From Antrihabitans stalactiti (GTDB taxonomy: Bacteria; Actinomycetota; Actinomycetes; Mycobacteriales; Mycobacteriaceae), in the NCBI RefSeq assembly GCF_012932915.1, contig NZ_VCQU01000001.1, positions 496,001 to 560,000 of the forward strand: DNA of 64,000 bases, in the 5' to 3' direction. A program made the position numbers and the translations under genes. The notes under the pieces were generated by a model. It saw only the letters and a program-made list of their open reading frames with translations, was not told the origin of the DNA and searched no databases. Within the stretch, counting starts at the first letter, position 1. The number at the start of each line of letters is the position of its first letter. Shown here piece after piece: positions 55,657 through 64,000 of the stretch.

Positions 55657-57444
55657 TTAGATAGGCATGCGGTAACCGAAGAACTCGCGGTCCTCGTTGT
55701 AACCGCCTTGCCCTGCGCCAAGGTGAGCGAAATCGTGGACAAGTTCGATTGCTGCGATCCATTTGACCTGTTTGAAACCCAGTTCGAGTTCGTTGCGCAA
55801 GCGCAAGGGGGCGCCATGCAACTCGTTCAGTCGCCGGCCGTTCATCTCGTAAGCCAAGATAGCCATCGGCTCCCGCATGTGCGCTAAGCGATGACAATCG
55901 TAATACCGTCCAGTGCCCGGCGTGGCTGGACCGTCGGCAAATGAATAGAACACTACCCATTTCGCCTCCGGGAGCGGACGCACGAGGTCGAGAATTTCCG
56001 ATACCCGGACGCCGCCCCACTTCGCGATTCCGGACCAACCCTGAATGCAGTAGTGCTGGGTGATCTGCTCGGTCTTGGGTAGCGCGAGAATGCCCGCATA
56101 CGAGAGGGTTATCGGCTTCTCGACCAATCCTTCTACGCGGAGTTCGTAGTTCTTCCAATCATCCGCCTGCAACCGCCGATATTCGTCGGACCGGGGTCGA
56201 TCACCATTCGGCCAAAAGAAGGGTGAGATGTCCTTTTCGTCATATATCGCTTTCGGATGCGACCACTCCATGAACGATTTGACCCAGCCGACGACAGCGC
56301 GTCCCGATCTCTGCACGATTCGCGGGTGGCGAATCGTCAATGGCGAAGCGCCGACCCAGAGAACGGCCAACACCAGCATGACGGCGACATAGATCGCCAG
56401 GGCCCAATAGGATTCGGTCTCGGTGCCGAGCACAATGTGATTCAGATTTCCGACAAAGCCCGTGACGAACACCATTGTGGTGTGCACGAGAATGAAGAAG
56501 ATCATCCACAGCAGAATTGTGAAATGCAGGCTTCGCGCCACCTGACGGTTGAGAACTCCTCGTCCGAAACCGAATCGCGCCGCAATCGACGGCGCCTGCA
56601 GCAGCCCTGTCACGAAGGCGAGCGGCGCGGCCACGAACACCGTTGCGAAGTACGCCAGTATCTGCAATCCGTTGTAGTTGGTGAAACCCTCGTTGGCGGG
56701 AAAATCCAAGGACGCATATTGGACTGCTGTGGACACGGCATTCGGAAATACGTCCCACGATCGCGGGACGATACGCCGCCATTGACCGGTGCTGAACAGC
56801 AAAACGTAAAACACAATTCCGTTCACCAGCCAGAACAGGTCTAAACTGAAATGCCACCAACGCGCCAAGCCGATCGAATGTCTGAAACCCGGAATTCCCA
56901 GCCACTTCGGCAACGCAACCGAATCGTCTTTGGCCGTCCACGCGGTCGCGGCGTTTTCTGGATCCATTCGGTCTTCCGGGACCGCGTCGCGGAGCCGCAA
57001 CCACTCGGTCCCCGGCCGGCTCCCAGCATTCAGGTACAAACGCGGGTGATCGGCCAGTATCTGTAGTCCGGCTCGGATGAGAAACATCATGAAGACGATG
57101 TTGAACAAATGTTGCCAACGCAACCAGGCCGGAAAACCAGTGTCGACGGCCGGCGCATAGCTTGCCGAAGTGCCCGGATAGCTCTCGATGAAGCTATGCA
57201 TCCACTCGTACTGTCGCAGGTGCTGCGCCAAAGCAATCGCGACGATCAACCCGGCAATAGTGATGGGCAACAGCCACAAAGAGCTGAACCAGCGCCTGCC
57301 GATTCGGACGGACGGCACTTGCGCATTGTCTTGCGAAATTCCACCCGCCCACGTGTCGATATCAATTCGGCCGTCCAGACGACTCTGGTCGAGAAGGTCC
57401 TCGAGCCGTCGCCCACGTGATGAATTCTCGGCAGAATCGCTCAT
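55657..57444 (-). CDS. Cytochrome-b/sulfite-oxidase-like molybdopterin fusion oxidoreductase
   Basis: 595 residues. The first about 400 hold several membrane helices (LWLLPITIAGLIVAIALAQH, WLVNGIVFYVLLFSTGQW, ILLWMIFFILVHTTMVFV, YVAVMLVLAVLWVGASPLT) with conserved His residues fit for haem b. The C-terminal about 170 are a sulfite-oxidase/MsrP-like molybdopterin domain: ILALPKTEQITQHYCIQG with the Mo-ligand Cys466, then GWSGIAKWGGVRVSEILD, and VVFYSFADG. No Tat signal is visible. Electrons would pass between the membrane quinone pool and the Mo site; substrate unknown. It separates devS from devR and has a Dos-box-like site upstream. Confidence 0.85.
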   Translation of the reverse strand: MSDSAENSSRGRRLEDLLDQSRLDGRIDIDTWAGGISQDNAQVPSVRIGRRWFSSLWLLPITIAGLIVAIALAQHLRQYEWMHSFIESYPGTSASYAPAVDTGFPAWLRWQHLFNIVFMMFLIRAGLQILADHPRLYLNAGSRPGTEWLRLRDAVPEDRMDPENAATAWTAKDDSVALPKWLGIPGFRHSIGLARWWHFSLDLFWLVNGIVFYVLLFSTGQWRRIVPRSWDVFPNAVSTAVQYASLDFPANEGFTNYNGLQILAYFATVFVAAPLAFVTGLLQAPSIAARFGFGRGVLNRQVARSLHFTILLWMIFFILVHTTMVFVTGFVGNLNHIVLGTETESYWALAIYVAVMLVLAVLWVGASPLTIRHPRIVQRSGRAVVGWVKSFMEWSHPKAIYDEKDISPFFWPNGDRPRSDEYRRLQADDWKNYELRVEGLVEKPITLSYAGILALPKTEQITQHYCIQGWSGIAKWGGVRVSEILDLVRPLPEAKWVVFYSFADGPATPGTGRYYDCHRLAHMREPMAILAYEMNGRRLNELHGAPLRLRNELELGFKQVKWIAAIELVHDFAHLGAGQGGYNEDREFFGYRMPI

Positions 57445-57954
57445 AACGATTACCTGACTCTCGACCCGGCACGTTCGGAACGGACGTTACTCCCGACCCG
57501 TGACTTTGGTCCTAGCGCCCGACGACTTTTGTCGACGACATTTCAGGACAATGGCCTCCATGGAATCGATGTGACAATCCCTATTGTTGAAACCGTCGTC
57601 GAACCCGCCCGACACGACAAATTCGGTCACACGACCCGATGTGCGAGTTCAACAGTCCTGCAACGTTTTCGGTTTCAATCGAGTTAGTCCTCAAGTCAAG
57701 TGGCCGAGCAGATCGCCCTGGATCCACTCGCAAGCAGGGATCCCCGCCGCCGGGTCGTCTGGGCGATACATGACCTACGATTCGATCGCCGAGCGCCCGG
57801 GCAGAGTCGAGGGGCGTTCCAGCAAAGCGTCGATGACAGCCATGACCGTGCCAGCGTTCAACACCGTAGGGTGCCGATTGCTCAACTACATCGATTCTGC
57901 AGTGTACGGGTAATCTCGTTTTTGCACACTGCGCTGACGAACTAAGGATTTGTC
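57445..57954. other. Divergent promoter region between molybdoenzyme and devR
   Basis: About 500 bp. Contains the Dos-box-like site at 57500-57513. A short minus-strand remnant (MAVIDALLERPSTLPGRS, stop, then VMYRPDDPAAGIPACEWIQG) near 57710-57850 looks like a broken gene but is unidentified. Confidence 0.45.
57500..57513. promoter_or_regulatory. Dos-box-like site upstream of molybdoenzyme gene
   Basis: GTGACTTTGGTCCT matches the DosR core GGGACTWWAGTCCC at 11 of 14 positions and lies 56-69 bp upstream of the molybdoenzyme ATG. Confidence 0.5.
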
Positions 57955-58590
57955 ATGATCAAGGTGTTTTTGGTCGATGATCACGAGGTGGTGCGTCGCG
58001 GTCTGGCGGACCTCCTCGGGGACGACCCGGAGCTGACAGTCGTCGGCGAGGCCGGGAGCGTGGCTCAAGCGCTCGCGCGAATACCCGCGCTTCGCCCCGA
58101 CGTTGCAGTGCTAGACCTACAGTTGCCCGACGGCAACGGCGTTGAACTGTGCCGTGATCTGCTGTCTCAGCTTCCCGGTCTGCATTGCCTGATGTTGACA
58201 TCGTTCACCGACGAACAAGCCATGATCGATGCGATCCTCGCGGGCGCGAGCGGGTATGTCATCAAGGATATTCGAGGCATGGAACTCGCCAAGGCGATCA
58301 AGGAGGTCGGCTCCGGAAAATCGTTGCTGGATAACCGAGCTGCGGCGGCACTGATGACCAAACTACGCGCCCGTACGGAGGAACCCGGACCCCTTGCTGG
58401 CCTGACCGAGCAGGAGCGGACGCTCCTTACGTTGCTCGGCGAGGGGCTCACCAACCGGCAGATCGCCGCGCGAATGTTCTTGGCGGAGAAGACTGTCAAG
58501 AACTACGTGTCGCGACTACTGGCCAAACTCGGCATGGAGCGACGGACTCAGGCGGCGGTCTTCGTGTCCAAACTCGGAAGGGACAATTGA
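57955..58590 (+). CDS. devR: DevR/DosR-like response regulator
   Basis: 211 residues. Receiver domain with phospho-acceptor Asp54 in [21 protein letters not shown]104-region [12 protein letters not shown], and NarL-type [57 protein letters not shown], very close to DosR wording. It is the likely partner of the haem-GAF kinase upstream and the likely binder of the Dos-box-like sites in this region. Confidence 0.94.
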   Translation: MIKVFLVDDHEVVRRGLADLLGDDPELTVVGEAGSVAQALARIPALRPDVAVLDLQLPDGNGVELCRDLLSQLPGLHCLMLTSFTDEQAMIDAILAGASGYVIKDIRGMELAKAIKEVGSGKSLLDNRAAAALMTKLRARTEEPGPLAGLTEQERTLLTLLGEGLTNRQIAARMFLAEKTVKNYVSRLLAKLGMERRTQAAVFVSKLGRDN

Positions 58591-59084
58591 ACCAGCTTTG
58601 AACGGCCGGTGGCATAGCGGCGCGAGTATCACCCGGACCATGTCGCATACGACTCGCTTCGCTGCAATCTTGGCACCCCAGATTCCGGCTCGGGCCAAAT
58701 CACCGGGCAGCATCGGGCCAAGAATGTCCGTCGAATAGAGATCGTCCGGTTCGACCAGCTCTCGAAGTTATTTGTACACAACATCATTGCCGCGCTGCGC
58801 ACGGCCGAATCTGCCAGCCATCGAACTTTGTTGCCCGGGTCGCGGGTGCTGCCGCCGCACCCAGCTCTCGCTTGTGAACAAGGGTGAAAGCGAGTTTTCA
58901 CCTTGAATTCGTGCCGCACCACCTGGCCGCGTTTGCTCGCCGCTTAGTCCAGACGGGTGGGTTGACTCCGAGGTCGATCGAGGAACGTTCAGTACGTAGT
59001 CCCCCGAACCAGGGCCTTCGTCCTCTGCACTCACCGAACGCGAACTGCGACAGTCGATACAGGAAACGATAGAAAGGTACGGCA
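58591..59084. other. Gap between devR and second Acg-like gene
   Basis: About 490 bp with no convincing gene. A weak Dos-box-like AGGGCCTTCGTCCT lies at 59011-59024 (9 of 14), close to the Acg-like start. Confidence 0.4.
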
Positions 59085-60104
59085 ATGGACGTGGAATTCC
59101 CGGACGACGGCACGATCAGGACGGCCATCGCTCTGGCGATGCGCGCACCGTCCGTGCACAATTCGCAGCCCTGGCGTTGGCGGATCGGGGACGAGTCCGT
59201 GCATCTGTACGTCGACCCCACAATCTTGCTGCGCCATACGGATCCGGACGGTCGCGATTTGATGTTGAGCTGCGGCACCGTGCTGCACCACTTCAGGGTG
59301 GCCATTGCTTCATTGGGTTGGCGCGCTCGCGCCCACCGCTTTCCGAATCCGGCCGACCCCCAGCACATTGCCGCTATCGAACTGGTGCGGCATGTCCCCT
59401 CCGAACAAGACATCGCGATGGCCGCTGCCATTCCCAGCCGCAGGACGGACCGGCGCCGCTACAGTTCGTGGCCGGTGCCGCTCGGCCACATCGCACTGAT
59501 TGCCGCTCGGGCCGCACAGGAAGGCGTCCTGCTGTACCGCGCCGAGGCACTGTCGCACGTCGAGCGCGCACTCGCGGAGTCGGCAGCGACGCACGCACGC
59601 GACGCCAACTACCAGTCAGAACTGAAAGTGTGGAGCGGTCGCAGAGGTTCGCTCGACGGCGTTCCAGCCTCGAACACTCCTGCGCCCGACGATACGACCA
59701 GAATGCCGTCGCGCGCGTTTGCAAACCCGCAGTTGCAGCAAACACGCAGCGGACAGCCCGATGACGATGCAACCGAACTGCTTGTGTTGGCAACGCCTTC
59801 CGACGACATCATGTCTCGACTTCGTGCCGGTGAAGCCACAAGCGCTGCCTTGCTGACAGCAACGACTTTGGGGTTGGCGACCTGCGCGCTCACCGAACCG
59901 CTCGAGCTACCCGAGACCCGCGCCCTTATTCGGTCGGCTGTGTTGGACGACAGCGGCTTCCCGCAAATCATGGTGCGGATTGGCTGGGCACCCCCCAGCG
60001 CGGACCCATTACCTGCCACGCCGAGGCACACGGTGGATGAGATGATCGATTCGTTCGACGGCGCCATGGTCGGTCGCCGGCACGAATCCGTTCAGAAATA
60101 CTGA
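59085..60104 (+). CDS. Acg-like nitroreductase-fold protein
   Basis: 339 residues. Starts with MDVEFPDDGTIRTAIALAMR; MRAPSVHNSQPWRW is the FMN-fold motif shared with the Acg-like protein at 52451. The two are divergent paralogues. It is convergent with the frameshifted USP, with a terminator hairpin between them. Confidence 0.85.
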   Translation: MDVEFPDDGTIRTAIALAMRAPSVHNSQPWRWRIGDESVHLYVDPTILLRHTDPDGRDLMLSCGTVLHHFRVAIASLGWRARAHRFPNPADPQHIAAIELVRHVPSEQDIAMAAAIPSRRTDRRRYSSWPVPLGHIALIAARAAQEGVLLYRAEALSHVERALAESAATHARDANYQSELKVWSGRRGSLDGVPASNTPAPDDTTRMPSRAFANPQLQQTRSGQPDDDATELLVLATPSDDIMSRLRAGEATSAALLTATTLGLATCALTEPLELPETRALIRSAVLDDSGFPQIMVRIGWAPPSADPLPATPRHTVDEMIDSFDGAMVGRRHESVQKY

Positions 60105-60118
60105 GGCGCAGCAATAAG

Positions 60119-60150
60119 AAACCCGGCTGGCGAACTTACCAGCCGGGTTT
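60119..60150. terminator. Bidirectional terminator hairpin
   Basis: AAACCCGGCTGG/CCAGCCGGGTTT, a 12-bp perfect stem with an eight-base loop, between two converging genes. The A-run and T-run ends suit both directions. Confidence 0.75.
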
Positions 60151-60165
60151 CGGCAGCTTTGCTGA

Positions 60166-61024
60166 TCAGTCGGTGGCCGGAACGACGAGCACAGGGCACT
60201 TCGCGTGGTACACCATCGCGTGCGCCGTGGAGCCGAGCTTGGCACCCGATTCGGAGCGGGACTTCTCGCGAACCACGATGACCAGCTGAGCGCTCTTGCT
60301 CAACTGCTCGAAGGTAAGCGATCGGATAGCCCTCGATGATCATCGAGTGTGAGACGACCTCGGGGAATTGCCGACGCAGTACATCCATTTCGGTCTGTAC
60401 CGGTGCCATGGCCCCACGTTCTACAGTCGTCGAACTTGCCGGCACGGCCCACGGCCGGTTGCGTCGGGTCTGCGGAACCATCACCTCGGCCCCTCGGATG
60501 CTGCCCTCGAAAAACGCGGCGCCGAGAACGGCTGAGAGGTAAGAATGTCCGTCGACAAGAACGACGATCGGGCCCGCAATGGGAACGGCGGCGTAGCGAT
60601 GTGGTGGGCGGATGATCGCGACCGTGCACTGCGCCGTCCGTGCAAGCGTGGAGGCAGTCGACCCCAGAATCATTTCCGCGAAGAAGCCGATGCCCACCGA
60701 TCCGACGACGACCATGTCGGCGTTGGCCGAGAGGTCCGTCAAGGTCGAGTCGATGTCGCCCCGGACCAGTTCGAGGTCGACCTTCAAACCTTCGGCACGG
60801 CGCTCGGCCGCTTGCCGCGCAGTGTGCAATGCTGCTCTGCCGTAGTCGAATTCCGTCTGCGGCGCATTTGTGACCGGTTCCTCGGAATCCGGCGCGGCGA
60901 CGTAGACGAGCGTCAGGGGCAGATCTCTGGCAACTGCGTCGGTCGCGGCCCACTCGGCCGCGTGCACCGCTGCAGCGGATCCGTCGATGCCGACGACGAT
61001 CGATTTCTGGAGGGGGTGAACCAT
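60166..61024 (-). pseudogene. Tandem universal stress protein, frameshifted
   Basis: ATG 61024 (behind GGAG) begins MVHPLQKSIVVGIDGSAAAV. USP domain 1 is intact (VVVGSVGIGFFAEMILGSTA), and domain 2 reads until YPIAYLRAVEQ near 60310. There a one-base shift moves the family text (EQLSKSAQLVIVVREKSRSE, then AKLGSTAHAMVYHAKCPVL VVPATD) into another frame ending at 60166. Unless this is a sequencing error, the second domain is lost. The nucleotide motif of domain 2 also lacks the usual glycines. Confidence 0.75.
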
Positions 61025-61338
61025 GTTCTGCTCCGTTCGGTGAGAGAGGACCCGCTCTTGGCGAGCCGGAAAACTCAGGCGGAGCTCAGTTGGCGAACAG
61101 GCCTCCGCACCGACTGATCTGTATTCAGGCTGCCGGAATCGGCCGACCGTGCGAAGAGTCGGTTGGCCCGACAGGATGGGCCAATAGTCGTTGATCGACC
61201 TGCCCTCGCACCGTGACCTTCGTATCCGCCGCGCATGACCGTCGACCATCGAGCACGAGCCGTCTTCCCCTACGCGTGGCGTTCCTGCATCCGCACAATC
61301 GAATTCATATATGCGAACTCCAAAAGTGAGGAAGGACA
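61025..61338. other. Divergent promoter region
   Basis: About 310 bp between the USP and the small membrane protein; no gene recognised. Confidence 0.4.
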
Positions 61339-61542
61339 ATGAAACCGACCGCGTGGACGACCGTATACGTGCTCATCTTGCTGACCGTGGCCCTCGTTGG
61401 TTCCAGTCTGACGGCAGCCGGATCCGGGTTCGGCAACTGGGCCGTCCTGGGTGCTGCCGCCGCCTTGATGACCGCCGGTACGGCCACCGCCGTCGTCATC
61501 GGCAGTCTCCGCGGTCATGGCAATGTGCCGCGGCATTCGTGA
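61339..61542 (+). CDS. Small two-helix membrane protein
   Basis: 67 residues, behind AAGGA. Two hydrophobic segments (TVYVLILLTVALVGSSLTAA and WAVLGAAAALMTAGTATAVV) predict membrane insertion. Function unknown. Confidence 0.65.
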   Translation: MKPTAWTTVYVLILLTVALVGSSLTAAGSGFGNWAVLGAAAALMTAGTATAVVIGSLRGHGNVPRHS

Positions 61543-61684
61543 ACCGCTGAACCATCGGCCGAACGACCTCGCAACCGCGGACTTCGGGCACTAACTTCCC
61601 GACGGACCGTTGCGCAGACTTACGGTCATGCAGCTCTCAACGCGACATTCGCTCCACAACATTTGGGCGTTTTAGGTAGCAACC

Positions 61685-62046
61685 TTGGCCGGAGTTACCG
61701 CGACCCTTGCTTTCGTCGGGGCCGCCGGTCTCATGACCGGCGTGCTGGACCCAGGTGACATCGTCACCGACCGGATTCCGTTCGGCAGTAAAGCATTCGG
61801 TGGCTTTGCGCTGGCACTGATCGTCGGGATTCCGATGGCGCTGACAACCCCCTGGCGGTCGCCCATGACCCAAGGGCGACCGCCGCCGCGATCGGCACCG
61901 GGCTTCTTCTCGTCGCGTGGATCGTTGTCGAGGCAGTCATCATCAAAGAGTTGAGCTGGTCGCAACCAACGTTTCTGGTGGTCGGCGTCGTGTTGGCTGC
62001 ATTCGGGTTGGTGCGTCATCACCTCGATGGCGGAGCCGGAATGTGA
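61685..62046 (+). pseudogene. Four-helix membrane protein, frameshifted
   Basis: Frame 1 (TTG 61685) gives TATLAFVGAAGLMTGVLDPG and FGGFALALIVGIPMALTT. A C-run (61848-61852) one base short of in-frame then moves the rest (DPRATAAAIGTGLLLVAWIV VEAVIIKEL, then FLVVGVVLAAFGLVRHHLDG) to another frame ending at 62046. One added C would restore a single protein of about 120 residues. Either a homopolymer sequencing error or a real frameshift. Confidence 0.65.
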
Positions 62047-62219
62047 AATCCGGAGTATCCACTCCAGGAGTAACGAGAGCAGAAAGTTGCCCAACCGGCT
62101 TCGAATGAGGCCCACCGCATACGAAGGCTCTTTCTTTATTTCACTCCGAGTGCAGTCCGGCGAGCAGAGTCCGAAGCCGCCGCATTCGACACCGTTCATC
62201 GCGCCTCGAGGGCCGAAAG

Positions 62220-62651
62220 TCACTTTGACGGGGTAGCGCCTGCTCGAGCAATTGCATGAACGACATCGGTCGTCGTGAGAATCCCTGCGATTCGGTCACC
62301 CTGGCCGACAATCAGCGCATCTGCGCCCGCGAGTTCGAGCACCTGGGCTGCTGCGTCCAGCGAGGCATCGGGGGCGATGAACGGAGCTGGACTGCGCGCG
62401 CACACACCGGCACGACCTGCCGACTCTGCGCGCAGATAGAGCTCCCAGAGCGCGTCGCATTCGTAGAGGAGGCCGACACATCTGCCGTCGTGGACTACCG
62501 GCAGGTGTCGGACCCCAGCGCCCAACATGGCAGCCAGTGCCTCATGCAGGGTGGCCAACGGTCCGACAGCAACCACGCGCGACGTCATGACCTCGGCTAC
62601 GGTCGGAACTGTTGGCACAGAACGAATTTCGTCGTCTCGATTGTCCGTCAC
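62220..62651 (-). CDS. Two-CBS-domain protein
   Basis: 143 residues. CBS pair: TVAEVMTSRVVAVGPLATLH with VRHLPVVHDGRCVGLLYECD, and PFIAPDASLDAAAQVLELAG with GDRIAGILTTTDVVHAIARA. It lies 27 bp downstream of a USP gene on the same strand and probably shares its transcript. Confidence 0.9.
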   Translation of the reverse strand: MTDNRDDEIRSVPTVPTVAEVMTSRVVAVGPLATLHEALAAMLGAGVRHLPVVHDGRCVGLLYECDALWELYLRAESAGRAGVCARSPAPFIAPDASLDAAAQVLELAGADALIVGQGDRIAGILTTTDVVHAIARAGATPSK

Positions 62652-62678
62652 GAGCGCCCCTCACATCTGGCGGTATGG

Positions 62679-63557
62679 TCAGGCAGTTCCACGCGTGATG
62701 ATCAATGGGCAGGTCACGCTGTGCAGCAATGCCTGACTTGTCGATCCGAGCAACAGACCAGCGAAACCACCGCGACCATGACTTCCGACGACCACAAGGC
62801 TTGCGCCGGAAGCCTGTTCCGCCAGATTCCGGGCAGGTCGGTCTTTCACCACGATCCGGTGGACCGCTACGTCGGGAAACTTCTCCGACCAGCCGGCGAG
62901 ACTCTCCGCGAGCGAGACCTCTTCGGTCATCGCAGTCGCGGGCCAGTTGATCGACGGATACTCGAAATCACTGGTGTCGGCCCAGGCGTGCACCGCGACG
63001 AGGTCGCAGCCGCGATGGGAGGCTTCGTCGAACGCAATCTCTATCGCCGGCTCACTGTTCCGCGTGCCGTCCACCCCCACAACGACCGGCTTCTTCGACG
63101 CCACGAATTCGTCGTCGTCTTGTTCGTGGATGATGGCGACCGGGCAATGTGCGTGCCGTGCGACGGCGGTACTGACCGACCCCATCAGCCCTCGTTTGAA
63201 AGCCCCTAGTCCCCCACTGCCGACGACGAGCATACGTGCACTCCGCGACAAATCGATGAGCGTCGGCTCGGCAGGATCATCACTGAGAATCGTCTTTACC
63301 TCGGGAATGTGTCGGCCTGCGAAGTGTGCGTCGACGTCGGTCTTCGCACGGGAGAGCACCTTTCGCGCAGCTTCCTGGAGTGGTGCACGGTCGAACGCAG
63401 CTTCCGCGACGGCAGCGGCGTAGCCACGAGCGTCACCGCAGGAATTCACAATGTGCAGCGGCACGTGATGTTGTGCCGCCTCGTTTGCAGCCCAGCGCAA
63501 TGCACTTCCCGACGACGGCGAACCGTCGACGCCGACAATGATCGGCTGACCGGCCAT
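62679..63557 (-). CDS. Tandem universal stress protein (USP)
   Basis: 292 residues with two USP domains. Motifs VVGSGGLGAFKRGLMGSVST and VVGSHGRGGFAGLLLGSTSQ. Divergent from the WS/DGAT gene at 63755 with a Dos-box-like sequence between. Confidence 0.93.
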   Translation of the reverse strand: MAGQPIIVGVDGSPSSGSALRWAANEAAQHHVPLHIVNSCGDARGYAAAVAEAAFDRAPLQEAARKVLSRAKTDVDAHFAGRHIPEVKTILSDDPAEPTLIDLSRSARMLVVGSGGLGAFKRGLMGSVSTAVARHAHCPVAIIHEQDDDEFVASKKPVVVGVDGTRNSEPAIEIAFDEASHRGCDLVAVHAWADTSDFEYPSINWPATAMTEEVSLAESLAGWSEKFPDVAVHRIVVKDRPARNLAEQASGASLVVVGSHGRGGFAGLLLGSTSQALLHSVTCPLIITRGTA

Positions 63558-63648
63558 GACGATCTCCTTGTTCCACAGTATCGAGTTCCTCCGAAACGCT
63601 AAGCCCGCACGCCCACGTGATACCGCTGTCTTTTGTCACATGAGGTGC

Positions 63649-63662
63649 GGACCCTTCGTCCC
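63649..63662. promoter_or_regulatory. Dos-box-like site between USP and WS/DGAT genes
   Basis: GGACCCTTCGTCCC matches the DosR core at 10 of 14 positions. It lies 92-105 bp from either start codon. Confidence 0.4.
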
Positions 63663-63754
63663 CCTTTTGTCTTTCGAACGCGGGGCCTTCGGCACTGTGG
63701 CGACCGGTCGGTGAGGTGTTCGATTGGTAACAAACCAACTGCAGGAGACGGGAA

Positions 63755-64000
63755 ATGCACGCTAACGACGGCGAATTCATGCGGGCCAGTGATGCGTTCT
63801 CCTGGTACCAGGAAAACGATCCAGCATTGCGCGCGACGATCGTCTCCATCATTTGGCTCGACAGCTCCCCGGATTGGGACGAGCTCCGCGCCCGCCTGGA
63901 CAATGCGAGCAGGCAGATCGTCCGGTTTCGGGAGCGAGTCGAGGAACCGCCTGCGAGGCTCTCGACGCCCCGGTTCATCATCGATGAACATTTCGACATC
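63755..64000 (+). CDS. WS/DGAT acyltransferase, first 82 residues (3' end outside window)
   Basis: From ATG 63755, behind GGAGA. The start MHANDGEFMRASDAFSWYQE, TIVSIIWLDSSPDWDELRAR and RQIVRFRERVEEPPARLSTP are N-terminal WS/DGAT wording; the HHxxxDG motif lies beyond the window. An ATG at 63779 is an alternative start. In Mycobacterium a DosR-regulon member, Tgs1, belongs to this family, fitting the surrounding USP genes. Confidence 0.8.
   Translation, partial: MHANDGEFMRASDAFSWYQENDPALRATIVSIIWLDSSPDWDELRARLDNASRQIVRFRERVEEPPARLSTPRFIIDEHFDI

Overview
The window is high-GC actinobacterial chromosome, most likely Rhodococcus or a close relative in the Nocardiaceae. This is inferred from gene content and codon use: a DevS/DevR (DosS/DosR)-type dormancy region, several universal stress proteins, two Acg-like nitroreductase-fold genes, wax ester synthase/diacylglycerol acyltransferase (WS/DGAT) genes, an Entner-Doudoroff operon and TetR-controlled lipid or isoprenoid-type catabolic operons. 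No search was run. Family names come from motifs read in the translations.

Layout. 1-5300: 5' part of pyruvate carboxylase, a mostly empty stretch, tRNA-Val(CAC), a PAS-GAF-GGDEF-EAL cyclic-di-GMP protein and a decayed isoprenylcysteine-methyltransferase-like gene. 5290-14833: tRNA-Gly, tRNA-Cys and tRNA-Val(GAC), with a 9.3-kb integrated element inserted at the 3' end of tRNA-Val(GAC). The element is bounded by 34-bp direct repeats. It carries a tyrosine integrase, a putative excisionase, a replication-initiator-like gene with an iteron cluster inside its coding sequence, small unknown genes, and a cargo of a SHOCT membrane protein, a secreted protein and a three-gene cassette (TIGR04255-like; HTH plus DUF2384-like; unknown). 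No capsid or transfer genes were recognised, so it resembles a phage satellite or a small integrative plasmid. 14975-17169: a lipoprotein, a membrane protein and an AraC/hydrolase composite pseudogene.

17350-33997: a catabolic supercluster of acyltransferase, acyl-CoA ligase, hydrolases, enoyl-CoA hydratase, GMC oxidoreductase, short-chain dehydrogenases (SDRs), a CrtA-like protein, quinone oxidoreductase and old yellow enzyme. It holds three TetR regulators. Each has a distinct palindromic operator family visible near its own gene, and in two cases also at a distant promoter, so the regulatory wiring can be read from the DNA. 34146-43000: an NlpC/P60 peptidase, then a ROK regulator facing zwf-edd-eda, with a convergent acetolactate-synthase-like gene. 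43197-48173: DinB-like protein, small membrane and helical proteins, an acyl-CoA dehydrogenase/CoA-transferase pair and an alpha/beta hydrolase.

48449-64000: a DosR-regulon-like region. It contains five USP genes (one frameshifted), two CBS proteins, a DUF1876 protein, two Acg-like proteins, a DevS-like haem GAF kinase, a cytochrome-b/molybdopterin fusion enzyme, a DevR-like regulator, small membrane proteins and the start of a second WS/DGAT. GGGACT-type (Dos-box-like) sequences occur upstream of several of these. The kinase and regulator genes are separated by the oppositely oriented molybdoenzyme gene.
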